Positions 11,164 to 23,460 of a DNA stretch of 64,000 bases are shown one piece after another. This DNA is from Membranipora membranacea. Taxonomy: Eukaryota; Bryozoa; Gymnolaemata; Cheilostomatida; Membraniporidae. A model generated the notes under the pieces. It was not told where the DNA came from, made no database searches, and saw only the letters and a program-made list of their open reading frames with translations. The DNA lies in NCBI GenBank assembly GCA_914767715.1, contig OU612068.1, positions 1,302,001 through 1,366,000 of the forward strand. The letters run 5' to 3'. A program made the translations under genes and the position numbers. Positions within the stretch are counted from its first letter, which is position 1. Every line of letters starts with the position of its first letter.

Positions 11164-11180
11164 GGGGGGGGGGGGGGGGG
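11164..11180 (+). repeat. Homopolymer run of 17 G
   Basis: An uninterrupted G run in otherwise AT-rich DNA. It could form a quadruplex or be a length artefact of assembly. Confidence 0.8.
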
Positions 11181-11599
11181 TGTAAAAAACATATATATAA
11201 TATTGCATATTGTGAATTCAGCATTTATTTAGTTATCCATGCCATGCAGGCATTCAGCCTGTTCTGTTCCATTCCGTCTAATTTTTTTTTTCTAGCCTGA
11301 AAATTCCATCATGAGTGCAACAGCTTTTCGTGTTGATTATTTTGAATTTTTGGGAGACATATAAATAAGATTTACTTCTAGTTGTCAAAGCGATCAAGCT
11401 TATAGGAGAAATGAGGCCGAAAAGGCTGTTTTTAGCAAAGTGGATGGCAGCGCTACATTGATTGCTACAAATTTCTTACATACATTCTTAGAGACATAGT
11501 TCATCCTAATTTTAGGTTGAAAATAATATTTGATGACCCCAAAATGGCTTTTTACAGCCAATTTAAGGGGCTTTTCAAGGTGTTTTTGGCATTCTGTAT

Positions 11600-12652
11600 G
11601 GTATAATTCGAGGAAGACTAAAACATGATGACGCATTGCTTGTGCTTCTAGACATCATCTCAGAACATCTGAACAGTGACGCTAAGAACTACGCCAGGGC
11701 GGTTTTTATCGACTTTAGCAGTGCCTTCAACACTATCGATCCATCTATACTTGTAGATAAACTGCATGCTAAAGGAATAAATGGTAATATTACCCGCTGG
11801 GTTCACAGCTTCCTTACAAACAGATCTCAGACCGTTGTTGCCGCTGGTCGAAAATCGCAATCCATCAGCACCTCAGTGGGCAGTCCCCAGGGCTGTGTAC
11901 TGAGCCCTATATTATTCTCTCTCTATAATGAGGCTATGTCTACTACACTGCCAAACACTCATATCATAAAATACGCAGATGATACAATCATCCTTGAATG
12001 CTTGAACCGAGGAGACAACTCCCAACTACAATTGGAAGTTGACAGAATAGCTAAATGGTGTGACGATAGCCACCTTACCATAAACTCCAATAAGACCAAA
12101 GAGCTCCTATTTACAAATCAGCGTCACAACCCAACTCCAGACCCAGTCACTATTCACCAAAGCGTAATCGAGCGAGTAGTCAAGTATAAATATCTCGGGA
12201 CAATCCTAACTCCCAAACTTTACTTTACAGAGAATACTGCTCTAACTGTGGAGAAGGCAAGCAAGCGTCTCTATATAATGAAGCGCTTATCATCAATGAA
12301 AGTCAAAGACAGCACTATTCGTCTAGCCTATGAGTCATTTATAGAAAGTGTGCTTGCCTTTCACCTCAGTATTATCCACGGCCATATGTCAGTCGAAAAC
12401 CGCAATGAGCTGAACCATGTCATAAAATCAGCCTACAGACTCAGTAATAAAAAGCTCAAATGTAAGAGCCTCGACGAGCTGTACCAGGAATGTTTTAAAA
12501 GTAAATGTCTGCGTACCTACACTAGCCTCGATCCACCAATCGAGCTAGTGAGACTACACTTTGGTAGATTCTGTATTCCCAAGCAGCGAGTAAACATTCG
12601 TAAAAACTGTTTCCGAACAGAGTGTGCTCGGCTGCCTAATTCCATCTTATAA
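11600..12652 (+). pseudogene. Non-LTR retrotransposon reverse transcriptase, 5'-truncated
   Basis: The frame is open from about 11,600 (no ATG) to TAA at 12,650-12,652, roughly 350 codons. Reverse-transcriptase motifs appear in order: FIDFSSAFNTID (motif A aspartate), GSPQGCVLSPILF (motif B), KYADDTII (catalytic YADD, motif C), then a thumb/C-terminal region ending in a CIPKQR-type tail. The endonuclease domain and the first RT fingers motifs are missing, so it cannot act alone. Within the preserved part there is no stop or frameshift, which suggests fairly recent insertion. The clade (CR1, L2, Rex1-like) is not settled. Confidence 0.8.
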
Positions 12653-13130
12653 GTTAGACGTTTTATAGATACTTTTTATACTTTTTATTTATAATTCATT
12701 TTATATTTTTTTGGCATCACAGAGCAAAAACAACAATGAATTTTATCAAGTATTGATAACAATACAATATACATACATACATAGTGCCATGTTCTGTTGG
12801 CATTTCCTGTTTTTACTAAGCTTAATCAAAGTGGCTTCGTATGTGAGAATTTTCAAAATAAATTTGTCTGGCCTAAGTGCTGGACCTTTTGACAGCATGT
12901 TTGACGTTATTGATAAATGGCGCAAAACGTATCTACCTTTGATGGTCTATGCTGATATTGATACATTTGACATACTGCTGAAATTTGTGGTGTGTGTCAT
13001 TTAAACAGCAATATGGTGGAAAAAAGCAAAAAATTTGGCCCTTTTTTATTCGAACTTCGAATTCGAAATTTAGCATTATGTCATCAAAGTTAAAAAACAA
13101 GACGCATTATGACGTGACGTAAAATCCCAT
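12653..13130. other. 3' flank of RT ORF
   Basis: AT-rich, probably LINE 3'UTR plus interior of the inverted-repeat unit. A 97-codon frame at 12,711-13,004 has no recognisable motif and is not called. Confidence 0.35.
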
Positions 13131-13379
13131 TTTGGGGTCATCAAATAATATTTTCAACCTAAAATTAGGATGAACTATGTCTCTAAGAGTGAATGTAACC
13201 TGTTTAGAAATTTGTAGCAATCAATGTAGCACAGCCATCCACTTTGCTAAAAACAGCCTTTTCGGCCTCATTTCTCCGATAAGATGACGCAACGTCATCC
13301 AGTCACGTTTTTGATGAGCTATTAGCAATCAGTAGCTCAGCAGCTTTTCAACGGTATATAAAATGTCCAAATCGGTCAA

Positions 13380-13640
13380 CGCTGGTATCATAACCTTAAC
13401 ACGAGCATGCTTCAATGATGACTGTCAGCGCTCTTATGCAACAGATTTATTTTGAGATTTCCGCGCCCTTGACCTGTTGGAAATACTCAGTCGACCAATA
13501 TTTCGATGAAGCACATACCAGTGCTCACCATTCACCATTTGAAAATATTACGAAGCAAATAAATATGATTTATTCGAAGTTCAAACATATCGCAGTACAT
13601 CTTGAGGTGATCAATGTCTCAACAAGGTCTCAAGGTTGCA
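13380..13640 (+). repeat. Dispersed repeat family R4, copy 1
   Basis: It shares blocks such as ACAGATTTATTTTGAGATTT and AATAAATATGATTTATTCGA with about 18,900-19,330 and 19,370-19,560, and partly with 16,205-16,290 and 9,540-9,650. Confidence 0.5.
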
Positions 13641-13649
13641 TTACTTGAG

Positions 13650-14930
13650 TCCGTCAACTCAAGTTGGAAGTCTCGTCCCACTTTCAAAGATGATTTATAT
13701 TCAAGTTGTCCCACTTTCAGGCAAAGAACTTTTTAAAGCTAATTTAATACTTCCAGGGAGGTTATAGCATGGTACTCTGAATGGAGTGTGTATCCTAGAC
13801 CAATACTCGGTTTAATTCGCTTGCTTTTCATGTCATCATGTTGAGTCAGCCCTTTCATTTGTCAGAATCTCTTGCACACAGAGTTTGATTAACTCTCTAC
13901 TCGGTGTCTTATTGTTGGGTCGGTTGTTGTACTTCTCATGACCAGACTATTTAGCACACTTGGTAACCCCTGAGTTTACCGTCATTATGTAGAACACTGT
14001 GGTGATGTGTGAGAGGTAGGTATTACACAACCTATCTGGCCCTGCAGTAACATGCATGTAACACGTCGATTGGCCTCACCAAAAAAATCCGTAGGGATTC
14101 CGGAAATTCAATATTGTTTGTTTGATAATTGTAATTGGATACTTTATCATTTCATGAAATCTTTCATCTGACAAGGTAGATGGCTCTTTGGTGTTATATT
14201 TAGGTCTCCTTTATGGTCAATTACAAATGCTCATCAGCTGAATTAGCTTACTACACCAAAACATTTATTAAGAATTATAACTGTATGACTAACTATCCAC
14301 TGCTTCTCCACATAATAAGCCGGTTTCAAATATTTTTTAATCTGTATAAATATACATATATAAGTAGACTGTAATGAGAGCATCGTTACCACAATACATA
14401 ATACAATACATAATACACAAATTAATAATAAATATCCATTATTACCGTTATAAAGTCATATATAGTCTAGGTACTGTCTGTAAACGCCATAATAGTTCTC
14501 ATAAGTACTGTTTACGCCTCAGAAGGACCGAAAACCATCGCCACAATCATGACCAAAGCCCTTCGTGTTCTCATAGCTTTCCTAATGGTTCGAGTTGATA
14601 CATGTTGGTGACGTAAAGCCAAGACAGGTTATATATACTGAGACAGTCCAAAAAGCCCGAGACATCTCGCATAGACTTTGGAAGTCATTTCATTCTGAAT
14701 CATTTACAAACAATCTTTTAACTCGAACTTTAAAACGCGGGGTCAAATCAATCTCAGTTTTCAATTTTAGAGGCTGTAGCAGGTCACGGTTAATTTTCAG
14801 TGCACGCCTGCTATGTAGCTAGTTCAAAAATTATGTCTTTCATCTAATCTGAGAAAGATTTCTTTCAGTGGTGGCTTTAGATAATACCGCTTTACAATAA
14901 GTTTTAAAATCAAGAAAACTTATTTGAGGT
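13650..14930. other. Non-coding AT-rich region
   Basis: I see no gene, RNA or structured repeat that I can support here. Reading frames at 14,374-14,822 are short and featureless. Confidence 0.35.
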
Positions 14931-15350
14931 TCAAACAGGATTAATAGATACATACAATTATGCATTAATACCTCGACTATGCTTCATTCATATTGGTCAA
15001 CATCCCCACTAGACACGACTGTACCAGTATGGTATGTATCACACTCTTCATGCGTGTTTTTTGAGGGCGCTTAAGAACCTTTTATTAATGTCATCCTGTT
15101 CACTCGGAGATTAAAATTCTAATGTGAGGTTTCAGATAAACATCCTGATAGCTAAATCGTGTGTACTCTCTCTTCTCTCATCTTACTTATACTAATATGG
15201 AGCGTTTGAGACCGTAAATGGCCTCAGCATCAGGTACATAACTCAGAAGATGATTTATAGTAGCTGGAAGTGTTTGAATCTGAACCCATCTGCCTGACCA
15301 AATTATCACTAACTGCTGGGTAAAATAATTTTAATTGTTGGTTTCTTTTT
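14930..15350 (-). repeat. Family R1, inverted copy
   Basis: The reverse complement aligns block by block with 2,390-2,880 and 21,640-22,110, including the AACAGGATTAATAGATACA edge and the ACATAACTCAGAAGATGATT block. Confidence 0.55.
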
Positions 15351-15514
15351 GTACCGGATCTGATCAGAGCCAACACATTGGCTCCACCACATGCTGCCAA
15401 ACACAATTATATACTCAAACACCCAGTAATACGGCGACATCATCACATGACTGTTATGTGTAATCCCTCTGTGGTACATCTTGTTTTTGATTTATGTGTT
15501 TTATTGACTGGAGG

Positions 15515-15775
15515 ATACTTTAAGAGCAGTTGAAAATATGTATTTCTGATGTACAACAAGCAACCATGTCCAAACATAGCTGTTTTGCCCAATCGTAATA
15601 GCTAAGATAAATATAGCGTGAATATAAAATCTACCCTGCCCCCTCCCCTCCCCTCCCCTCCCCTCCCACTCCCCTTACATTGTATTAGCCAGTGTTAGGA
15701 GTAGTGGTTGTTGTTGTCCGCTCTTTGACCAAGTTGACATTACTCTTATGACTGTATTTAGCATTGTTAAGTGAA
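15515..15775 (+). repeat. Family R3, longest copy, with CCCCT-type simple repeat
   Basis: It contains a CCCCTCCCCTCC microsatellite at about 15,640-15,668, then the GCCAGTGTTAGGAGTAGTGG block and the TTTGACCAAGTTGACATTAC block. An inverted copy of the whole segment is inserted in duplicon B (25,636-26,228). Confidence 0.6.
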
Positions 15776-16879
15776 TCATCATCAAATCTTTGTTTACTAT
15801 TTAGGACACAGTATTGTGGAGGATAATAAAGAGTTGTTTTTCAATGTGTTCAGATCAGAAGACACATAAACGGGTACAGGTTTAAGTGATTGTTCAGAAG
15901 AAGACAAAACCTTTCTTAGAATTCTGAGGTATTAACCAGAACCACATCATGCCCTGTGATGATTGGCCTGGAATATAGCCTCGAGCTACCTTTTCTGACA
16001 TGGCCTACTCCCCCCTCTGTCCTTCATTTATATAAATACATATCTGAGCAATTTTCTGGATGCCAATTATTTTTTTATTTATTATTTATTGCACCATGCT
16101 TTAATAGAGGATACCCTACCCAACGATTTCTTCTTGAGTGCATAAACACTAATCCATGATCTATTTTGTCTCCCATGTTGATTGTTTGTTAGTTTTTGAA
16201 ATACCTGGAAGCAAATAAATATGACTTATTTGAAGTTCAAGGAGGATATAGCACATCAGCCAGGCTATCAAGATCTCAAAGGTTCAGCAATAATGTTTTG
16301 GCACCATGCCAAAGATGACTGCCAAACGGCTCACTATGGACTAGATCCTGTATTCACGGCAATGATATCTATTCACCAATACATCCAGTGTCATGGCGAG
16401 GGCAGCCAAGTGATTTGTCATTAATGCTAGTCTTTCCAGTCTTGTCGCTACGAGGACAGCCAAATATTTTATAGTTATATTAGTTTGACCGCTCTCATAG
16501 TTCTGGTTCGCACGGTTTGGTCCGCTTCTTATGTTAATGCAATAAATTTATAACTTTGATATCGTGGTTCATAATTCATTACAGAATCTCTATGGTTTTA
16601 TTAAAATCTTAGTCCAATTATAACATATACAGCCAAAATTTTATCCATATGGTTTACAATTAATATTTGTACGATATCACATCACATGGCAACGGTGTCG
16701 CAACAATGTCAGAATTCTTACGCGGGCAGACTTGTGACACTTATCTTTACTACCCTTGGTCAACAGCAGAAGTCAAACAAGATGGAGGTTTGTCCCTCCG
16801 TTATGGTACAGTAAATTAGAGCTGGTTCACTTTATCTGAATAATCTCATATTTTCATCTAGGATGAAACGAAAATTCTA

Positions 16880-17300
16880 AAGTCACCTGCCTAATTTTGT
16901 TGGTAAACAACAATGAATTTAAAATTGTAAAATAAAACTATTCCCTGTTTTTTGGCCAATTGTGGTTTCTATAGATACAGATCTATTGTTTCTCAGACCA
17001 TCCCCGACATATAATTCTCTATAACAGCATGTGATGGGCCCTTGGGTTTTATGTGACAGTCCACAATCCCACCACCTGGTACAGAACACACTCTTTATTA
17101 CACTGGTTCCTGTTCATTACATTGCGTTGGCGATGCAACCCTGCCTTGAATCGCTGCCATTAGTTGTAGGCCTATTTGTTGGGTTTTAATCTTATCTAAT
17201 TGGGTATTTTTGGCATTATAGTGTAATATAGGTGATAGAACTTGCAAATCCTACCATCCACGCAAATATAGGCTGGGTTTGATTGATGTGTCTTTTGATG
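16880..17300 (+). repeat. Family R2, copy 2
   Basis: See 8,740-9,230; the two segments keep the same block order despite heavy divergence. Confidence 0.5.
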
Positions 17301-17480
17301 ACTGACAGTATGAGAATCAATAAATCAATAAATTAAAAAACAAGAGATGGCTTCACTGAATATAGTATGGAATGTGGCCAGTGTTAGAAGAAGTGGTTGT
17401 TGTTGTCCATTTTTTCAACTAGCTATCACCTACTCCTACTAATTTGGGGGACAGCGGACCAAAGGCAATTGTTTGAATTA

Positions 17481-17610
17481 CATGCTGTGCCCCTGTCCTT
17501 GTGCTGTTTAGCCTCTTCTGATGCCATGCTGTGCCCCTGTCCTTGTGCTGTTTAGCCTCTTCTGATGCCATGCTGTGCCCCTGTCCTTGTGCTGTTTAGC
17601 CTCTTCTAAT
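17481..17610 (+). repeat. 44-bp tandem repeat, three copies
   Basis: Three nearly identical consecutive units begin CATGCTGTGCCCCTGTCCTT; the third drifts in its last bases. Confidence 0.85.
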
Positions 17611-17864
17611 TTCATTTCACCCAAGTGTAGAGTTGATATTTGTAAGAACTGTTTAAGAGCACAATGCATCAAATTTTTAAATAAAACATTTTTCTGAGTA
17701 TCATTATATAACGGTACAACACTGCAACATTTTTATATTATACAGTATTTTAATATTTTTATTATGAGCTCAACAGACGCTTTTATTTCTCAACCACTTA
17801 GCAGAGACAGAATAAATTATCCTAACATGACAATTTCATCAAGAGTGCAAAAATCTCAAGATTA

Positions 17865-18895
17865 AGCTTAAGATAATAATAATAAAGTTTATTTGTGAAA
17901 CGCTTAATAAAATTGCAGAGCAAACATTTCTAAGCGTTATTACATTAAAACCAATAAAATAAAGGTGAAATAAAATGGATAAAATATGTGCATGAGGATA
18001 AAATTAAAACATAATTCTGATACTGCTATATAAATCTATAAAATAAAATCTAATTACAATTCTAATTCTAATCTATTCTAATTACAACCTAAATAAATAC
18101 GTTTTAGTAGCGGACTTAAAACCGGTAAGGCTCGGCAACAGCTGCAAATCAGGGGGCAGGGAATTCCAGAGGGTTACAAGTGATGATGGTAGGGATTTTC
18201 CACCGACTGTGGCAAAGCGAGAGGGGTGATGGGATGCGAGGATGATTTTTGAGCTGCTTCTAGTGACACAGCGAGGTTCAGGAATGTAGAATTGATTGAT
18301 GAAATAAGATGGCGTATCAGGAGAGTTATGATAGATCTTGTACGCAAAAAGTAGAATTTTAAATTGAGCTCTGGCTTTGATAGGAAGCCAGTGGAGTGAC
18401 TTTAGTGCAGCGGTGGCAGAGTCGAATCGCCGTGCACCAGTGAGGCATTTTGCGCAGCTGTTTTGGATAGTTTGAATTTGATTGCGGGCAAAGTCTGGGA
18501 GGGTGAAATAGATGGAGTTGCAGAAATTGATGCGAGATGTGATGAAACTATGAATGAGTGTGGCAAAATGATGTGACGGTATGAATTGTCTGATAGCCTT
18601 TAATCTGCGTAGTTGGAAAAAACAGGACTTTCTTAATTCTCTAATATGACTCTCAAATGTCAACTTGGAATCCATAACAACACCTAGGTTGCGCACTTTC
18701 AATTGCGGCATGATAACTGTGCAGCCATCTAGTTTCAACGGAGAGTATAAGCTGGGATCACATTTGCAGGAAAAGGGAATGAACATGGTTTTGTCTGGGT
18801 TCAGTTTCAGGTGGTTGGTCTTCATGAAAGAGCCGATGATGGAAAAAGCTTTACTAATTCTTCGTCGAGCGGTGGCCTCATTATTAAGTGCGTCA
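17865..18895 (-). mobile_element. CR1/L2-like LINE, 3' end with RT C-terminal region
   Basis: On the minus strand a frame is open from about 18,895 to TAA at 18,082-18,084. It reads through HLKLNPDKTMFIPF, RNLGVVMDSKLTFESHI, a TSRINFCNSIY block, ALKSLHWLPIKARAQFKILL and a closing KTYLFRL. These are the RT thumb and C-terminal signatures of CR1/L2 elements. The RT catalytic core is absent, so the copy is 5'-truncated. The 3' tail includes AAGCGTTTCACAAATAAAC and ends in TTATTATTATTATC, a typical short-tandem LINE terminus. The frame is intact over about 270 codons. Confidence 0.85.
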
Positions 18896-18899
18896 TGAG

Positions 18900-19560
18900 T
18901 ATCTTCAAAGCTTCAATGCTGATGAAGTATCATCAAGATTGCTTCAATGATGACCATCGGCACTTCTTCTGTAACAGACTTATTTTGAGATTAGCCAGAT
19001 TTCCAGACTCATATCCTGTCAACAAAACTCAGTTGCCCGATGTTTCTTGTTTATCTCCCATAACATACTACATTTTACCATCAAATATTTGAGTCCTTAA
19101 ATTTAATTTAAGAATATCATCCCATTGCCTGGTAAAAGACTTTTAAAGATGATTGAACCTTATAAGAATTCTCTCAAGAATGCAATACTACTAATCCTTG
19201 TTATAAATTGTTTCAAATACTGATAGTTTATGAATTCTCTACATTCCTGGAAGAAAATAAGATTGATTTATTTGAGGTTCAAACGAATTGTAGTGCAACA
19301 CGAGGTGCTCAAGATTCCAATGGTTGAGTGATAATACAGTGGCATTGCTGTAATGTCTGACACCGCTCCTCTGTAACAGATTTATTGTGAGATTTTCAGG
19401 CCAATATCCAGTCTGCAAAACTCTGTCAAATTTCTTCTTTCATCTCTAACAACATAATGATTGTTAACATAGCCTACTTTACCTGACTCTTTCAATTCAA
19501 TTTGGAAATCTAACGCCATACTTCCTGGCAAAGACCTTTTACAGAAGATTTATATTACCA
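18900..19560 (+). repeat. Family R4, two consecutive diverged copies
   Basis: Two related blocks (about 18,900-19,100 and 19,250-19,560) each carry the TAACAGAxTTATTxTGAGAT motif and a GACTTTTxxAGATGATT-like segment, matching 13,380-13,740. Confidence 0.5.
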
Positions 19561-20690
19561 GGGGGTTTATAGGATAGAACTTTATTGATCATATTGGTGA
19601 TAATCTAAGAAAAAAACTAAAACATGATCTTCAACAATTTTATGCATCGGAATTTTCTTTACTAATCATTATTTATTTAATTCTCAATTTGTAACCGTGT
19701 AATCTTGCAAAAGTCTGTTCATGTTAGATCAGCAAAAACTGAAAAATGTCGATTGAATATAGTGTCAAACTTAGTATGAGGCTAGTAGGATCTTGTATGG
19801 TCTAAGACCACTGTCTCGGGATATTACATAAAGAAGCTCTATCACTGACAATAGATTTGAATGTGGCTTTGCAATGCTAACCGATTAATTAAAGCACATT
19901 TTTTCAACTTAGATATTTCAGCTTCACTACACAGAGTAAGGATATATATATCTTTACTCTGTGTTCACATCATTTCCTAACATGCTATTGACATGATATG
20001 GAGATATGCTATAGCGTTGTCGCTGACTAACCACCTCATGCAATGATATACCATATATTGTGTTAAACCCAGGCTTATAGTCTGGACTTCTGCATGCTGC
20101 ATCAAACTCTTGACTTCTCATTAATTACAATCCATAGAGTGAAAATTCGGTGATATGCAGTGGTTCTTTTCAAAAATTGTCTTAGCCATCTTTTTTTGGA
20201 GCACTTATTGCTAAGCTGCTTCTGTCCTATAATAGTATTTGGTGTTTGGAGTTCAAAAAGCAGTATATCCCAAAAAGGCAGTCAGCAGACCATTCCAAAA
20301 AACTTTAGTAAAACTAGGCCCCGCAAAATTAATGTGATGCGCAATCATGTTGGGAAATTTATATATGACTGACATATGAAAAAGACAGCATTGTTTCACT
20401 TACATATTTAGCCCAGCTGGTGTCTAACCTGTTCTGATTTCATTTGACTCACAAAACTACAATTTCATCAAGATAAGATTGCAATCGATGTGTAAGAGGT
20501 AGACCAAGCACACTTGCTCTGGTATGACAAAATTATCATGAACTGCTGCAACAACAGCATTTTAAGGTTTAAGCTTATTTTTTAAAATTTCAGGCAGCAC
20601 CCACTGCTGCGGCTGATATGCCAATGAAGTTTTGAGTTTTTCTGACACATTGGTGCATTCATGCAGAAACAATGTAGTAAACATTTGGGT
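19561..20690. other. Non-coding AT-rich region
   Basis: A palindromic stretch at about 19,932-19,965 (ACAGAGTAAGGATATATATA and its near-mirror) is the only structure noted. No gene is recognised. Confidence 0.35.
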
Positions 20691-20724
20691 GTGTGAGTAT
20701 ATTTTTGTGTTTGGCAGCATGTGG

Positions 20725-21053
20725 CGCATTGTGGGAGATTTAAAAAGTGCTCTATGTTTCAAAACAGGATCTCAGAGTACTTGCTGTTGAGTGGTGATGA
20801 TCGCAAGGACTCAGCAGCCAGATGGTCTGAAGTCACCAGTGACAGCCTGATGACACATTTAGACCCTCAGGTGCTCAGCAACACAAGACATGGGATTGCT
20901 CCCAGGTGCCCAATCTTCCGAAAGGTACCCATCAGACAGAGACCTCCCACTCCTGTTCAAACTCAACCAAATATATTAGAGCCACGTAAGGCAGACACTG
21001 ATCTTCCCTTTACTGAGATATTTGTGGATTCTTGCAGCACACTGGATTTTTGA
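20725..21053 (+). CDS. Possible terminal exon of an unrecognised gene
   Basis: A frame is open for about 105 codons to TGA at 21,051-21,053, ending in a polar, proline-rich sequence with RQRPPTPVQTQPNILEPRK. Composition is less AT-biased than the surroundings and a plausible AG acceptor lies at about 20,766. I recognise no domain and found no matching upstream exon. The first about 110 bp, including the acceptor, recurs in decayed form at about 26,090-26,225. It could be a real 3' exon, a captured exon inside a repeat, or chance. Confidence 0.25.
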
Positions 21054-21110
21054 GTGATTTTAGACCGATTAAACACGATATTAGTAGTTATTCAGTTCTG
21101 GGAGGCCAAT

Positions 21111-21542
21111 AAGATCACATATAAGATCACATATAAGATCACATATAAGATCACATATAAGATCACATATAAGATCACATATAAGATCACATATAAGATC
21201 ACATATAAGATCACATATAAGATCACATATAAGATCACATATAAGATCACATATAAGATCACATATAAGATCACATATAAGATCACATATAAGATCACAT
21301 ATAAGATCACATATAAGATCACATATAAGATCACATATAAGATCACATATAAGATCACATATAAGATCACATATAAGATCACATATAAGATCACATATAA
21401 GATCACATATAAGATCACATATAAGATCACATATAAGATCACATATAAGATCACATATAAGATCACATATAAGATCACATATAAGATCACATATAAGATC
21501 GCATATAAGATCGCATATAAGATCGCATATAAGATCACATAT
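21111..21542 (+). repeat. 12-bp minisatellite, 36 units
   Basis: AAGATCACATAT is repeated without length change for 432 bp. Only three units near the right end differ, carrying GATCGCAT. The period is a multiple of three, so long meaningless frames exist on both strands. Confidence 0.95.
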
Positions 21543-21639
21543 AGTGCTAGTCACGTGGAATCAAACAAAAATAATAAACTGAAACCAACAAAAATAATTA
21601 ACTTTTCCAGCAGTTAGTGATAACTTTGTCGAACTAAGG

Positions 21640-22110
21640 CATAATGGTTCAGATTCGTTTAGAAGGGGAACAAATATGATAAAGACTGTGGCACTGAGAG
21701 ACACGACAATAGCCCAAAAATGAAACGCCAATTAGACAGCAGGTGTTAAAACGTGTCTATCATACACGGTCCCTTCAGGCTTCCATTCAAACACCTCCAG
21801 CTGCTATAAATCATCTTCTGAGTTATGTACCCGGAGGTGAGGCCATTTTGGGTCTCAAACGCTCAAAAACGCTTAAAAAGTAGTATGTGGGGGTGCAGAA
21901 AGAGTGCAAGCGACTTAGCTAACAGGTCATTGGTATGAAAATCTCACATTAAATCATTAATCTCAGAGAAATCGGGATAACATTAATCAAGAATCTCTAG
22001 ATGCCCTAAAAACAGGCATGAATGGTGTGATACATTCCAGGCAAACTGTGACAGTCGTGTCTGGTGAGGATGTTGACCTTTCGATGGAGCATAGCCGGAT
22101 ATCAATGCTT
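21640..22110 (+). repeat. Family R1, copy 3
   Basis: It aligns with 2,390-2,880 and 26,420-26,900. The open frame at 22,018-22,338 runs across its end and is not regarded as a gene. Confidence 0.55.
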
Positions 22111-22164
22111 AATTCTATGTGTCTATGGATGTACCACCTTCTGTTTGGCCAAGGCACAAGCGTA

Positions 22165-23460
22165 GCATGGCAGCAGAAGCAGCAGGTAGGCTATACCAGG
22201 AGGCCTCATGATCTAGAATTATTACCCTGTACGCAAAACTCATTTAGAGAATCGTTGAGGGCGAGGGGGTGGGCGGTTACCGCCCATACCAAGGAAACTC
22301 TAGCTCTAGAAACTCTAGCTATTTCGCTAATAAATTAAAATCTACTCAATATTACCATTAAACTATTATAAAGCACTGTAAATAATAAGGCTTCCCTCCA
22401 CAGGCGCACTTCATTTTCTTGCCAGTTATATTTAACCTTATAACACTTAATCATCTGTATGTATGGTACGCCACCTGTTTCATCTTTTTATCACAGTATT
22501 TTTTGTTATTTAATGTGTATTCTTCATGCATCAACGAAGTGACAGCTCATTGATCCAAAGCCCTATATAATATATATGTAAAGTAGAGAATATATAAAAA
22601 GGCACTACATTAATAGATACAGTACATAACAGATCACCAAACAGACAGAGTTCTACCTCACTAGAGAACCAAATATCAACACGCTCATTATTAATTTGTT
22701 GAATACAAAATTTTCAAGTTACTGTAACTGGCATTTAATCAGTTTATTGTATTTTACTAGAGGATTTTCTTACTCTGATATACAAAGCTACATCTTATTA
22801 AGGTTAGTAATCTCTCAACTTCAGTCGTTTATTGCAGAGTAAGCGTATATGACTCAATTTTATTATCATCTTTTTTACTAGACTGCTAAATTGAAATGAG
22901 ACAGAACATGGTTAATAAATATTCCTTTATTTGTGTTGTTATTTCCAGAAAAATTAATATTAATCTTAGATATTGTTACACGAATCAAAATAGAGAAAAT
23001 TAACATCTGATAACTATCTTTAGCCTGTGGAGACGCATGGGTATTACCGTGATTGAAAATTAAATTGAGATTCATTGTCGATAACTGTTTTGGTTTGAAA
23101 TTATCCTATTTGCCTCGAGATAAGGATGATAAAGCTGTCTGATTTAATATGGTACCTTCTGAAAATCTTTGAATATAGTTTAGTGACGACAGACTGCTGA
23201 CTATTTATGGCAGCTCGTTGACAGGTGTATATTGTATTTTTTGTATAAACATGTTTTTTGTTATTTTGTTCATAGTACGAGTAGAAAGTAGATCAGAAAA
23301 CACTGAATATTAGATCGGAGGCAGCTGTGACTTACTTACTTAAAAGATGAATTACTTGTCAATCATTTCTCTGGCTCTCATTCTTATCTGCTGTTTATCC
23401 ACAGTACTGGCTGTCGGGGTAAGCTGTTTTGTTATAGCCTAACTTGTCATTTTGCTTGCG
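22165..23460 (+). repeat. 5' part of peptide-gene repeat unit B
   Basis: The segment is homologous to about 32,930-34,560 in unit C, from the CAGCAGGxAGGCTxTACCAG block through promoter, 5'UTR exon, intron and first coding exon. It marks the duplicated gene unit itself, separate from the A/B duplicon. Confidence 0.65.
22588..22600 (+). promoter_or_regulatory. TATA-type promoter of peptide gene copy B
   Basis: TATATAAAAA at 22,591-22,600 is followed about 30 bp later by sequence conserved with copy C (GATACAGTACATAACAGATC), a likely transcription start area. Conservation between B and C supports function. Confidence 0.5.

Larger units (their letters stand above)
11398..13287. mobile_element. 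1.9-kb unit with 150-bp inverted repeats enclosing a LINE RT ORF
   Basis: About 11,398-11,547 and 13,131-13,287 are inverted copies with only a few mismatches; they run from the CTTAT(A/C)GGAGAAATGAGG end to the GATGACCCCAAAATGG inner edge. Between them lie the LINE reverse-transcriptase ORF and about 480 bp of AT-rich DNA. LINEs have no terminal inverted repeats. Either a LINE fragment landed in a long-TIR element, or an inverted-repeat element captured it. No clear target duplication is visible. Confidence 0.55.

Noticed and set aside
21054-21617. 187-residue ITYK-repeat protein and its antisense partners
   Set aside because: Produced by a 12-bp minisatellite whose period is a multiple of three; no start or flank supports coding.
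22018-22338. 106-codon + frame
   Set aside because: It runs through the end of repeat family R1 and into the upstream part of unit B; related copies do not keep the frame.
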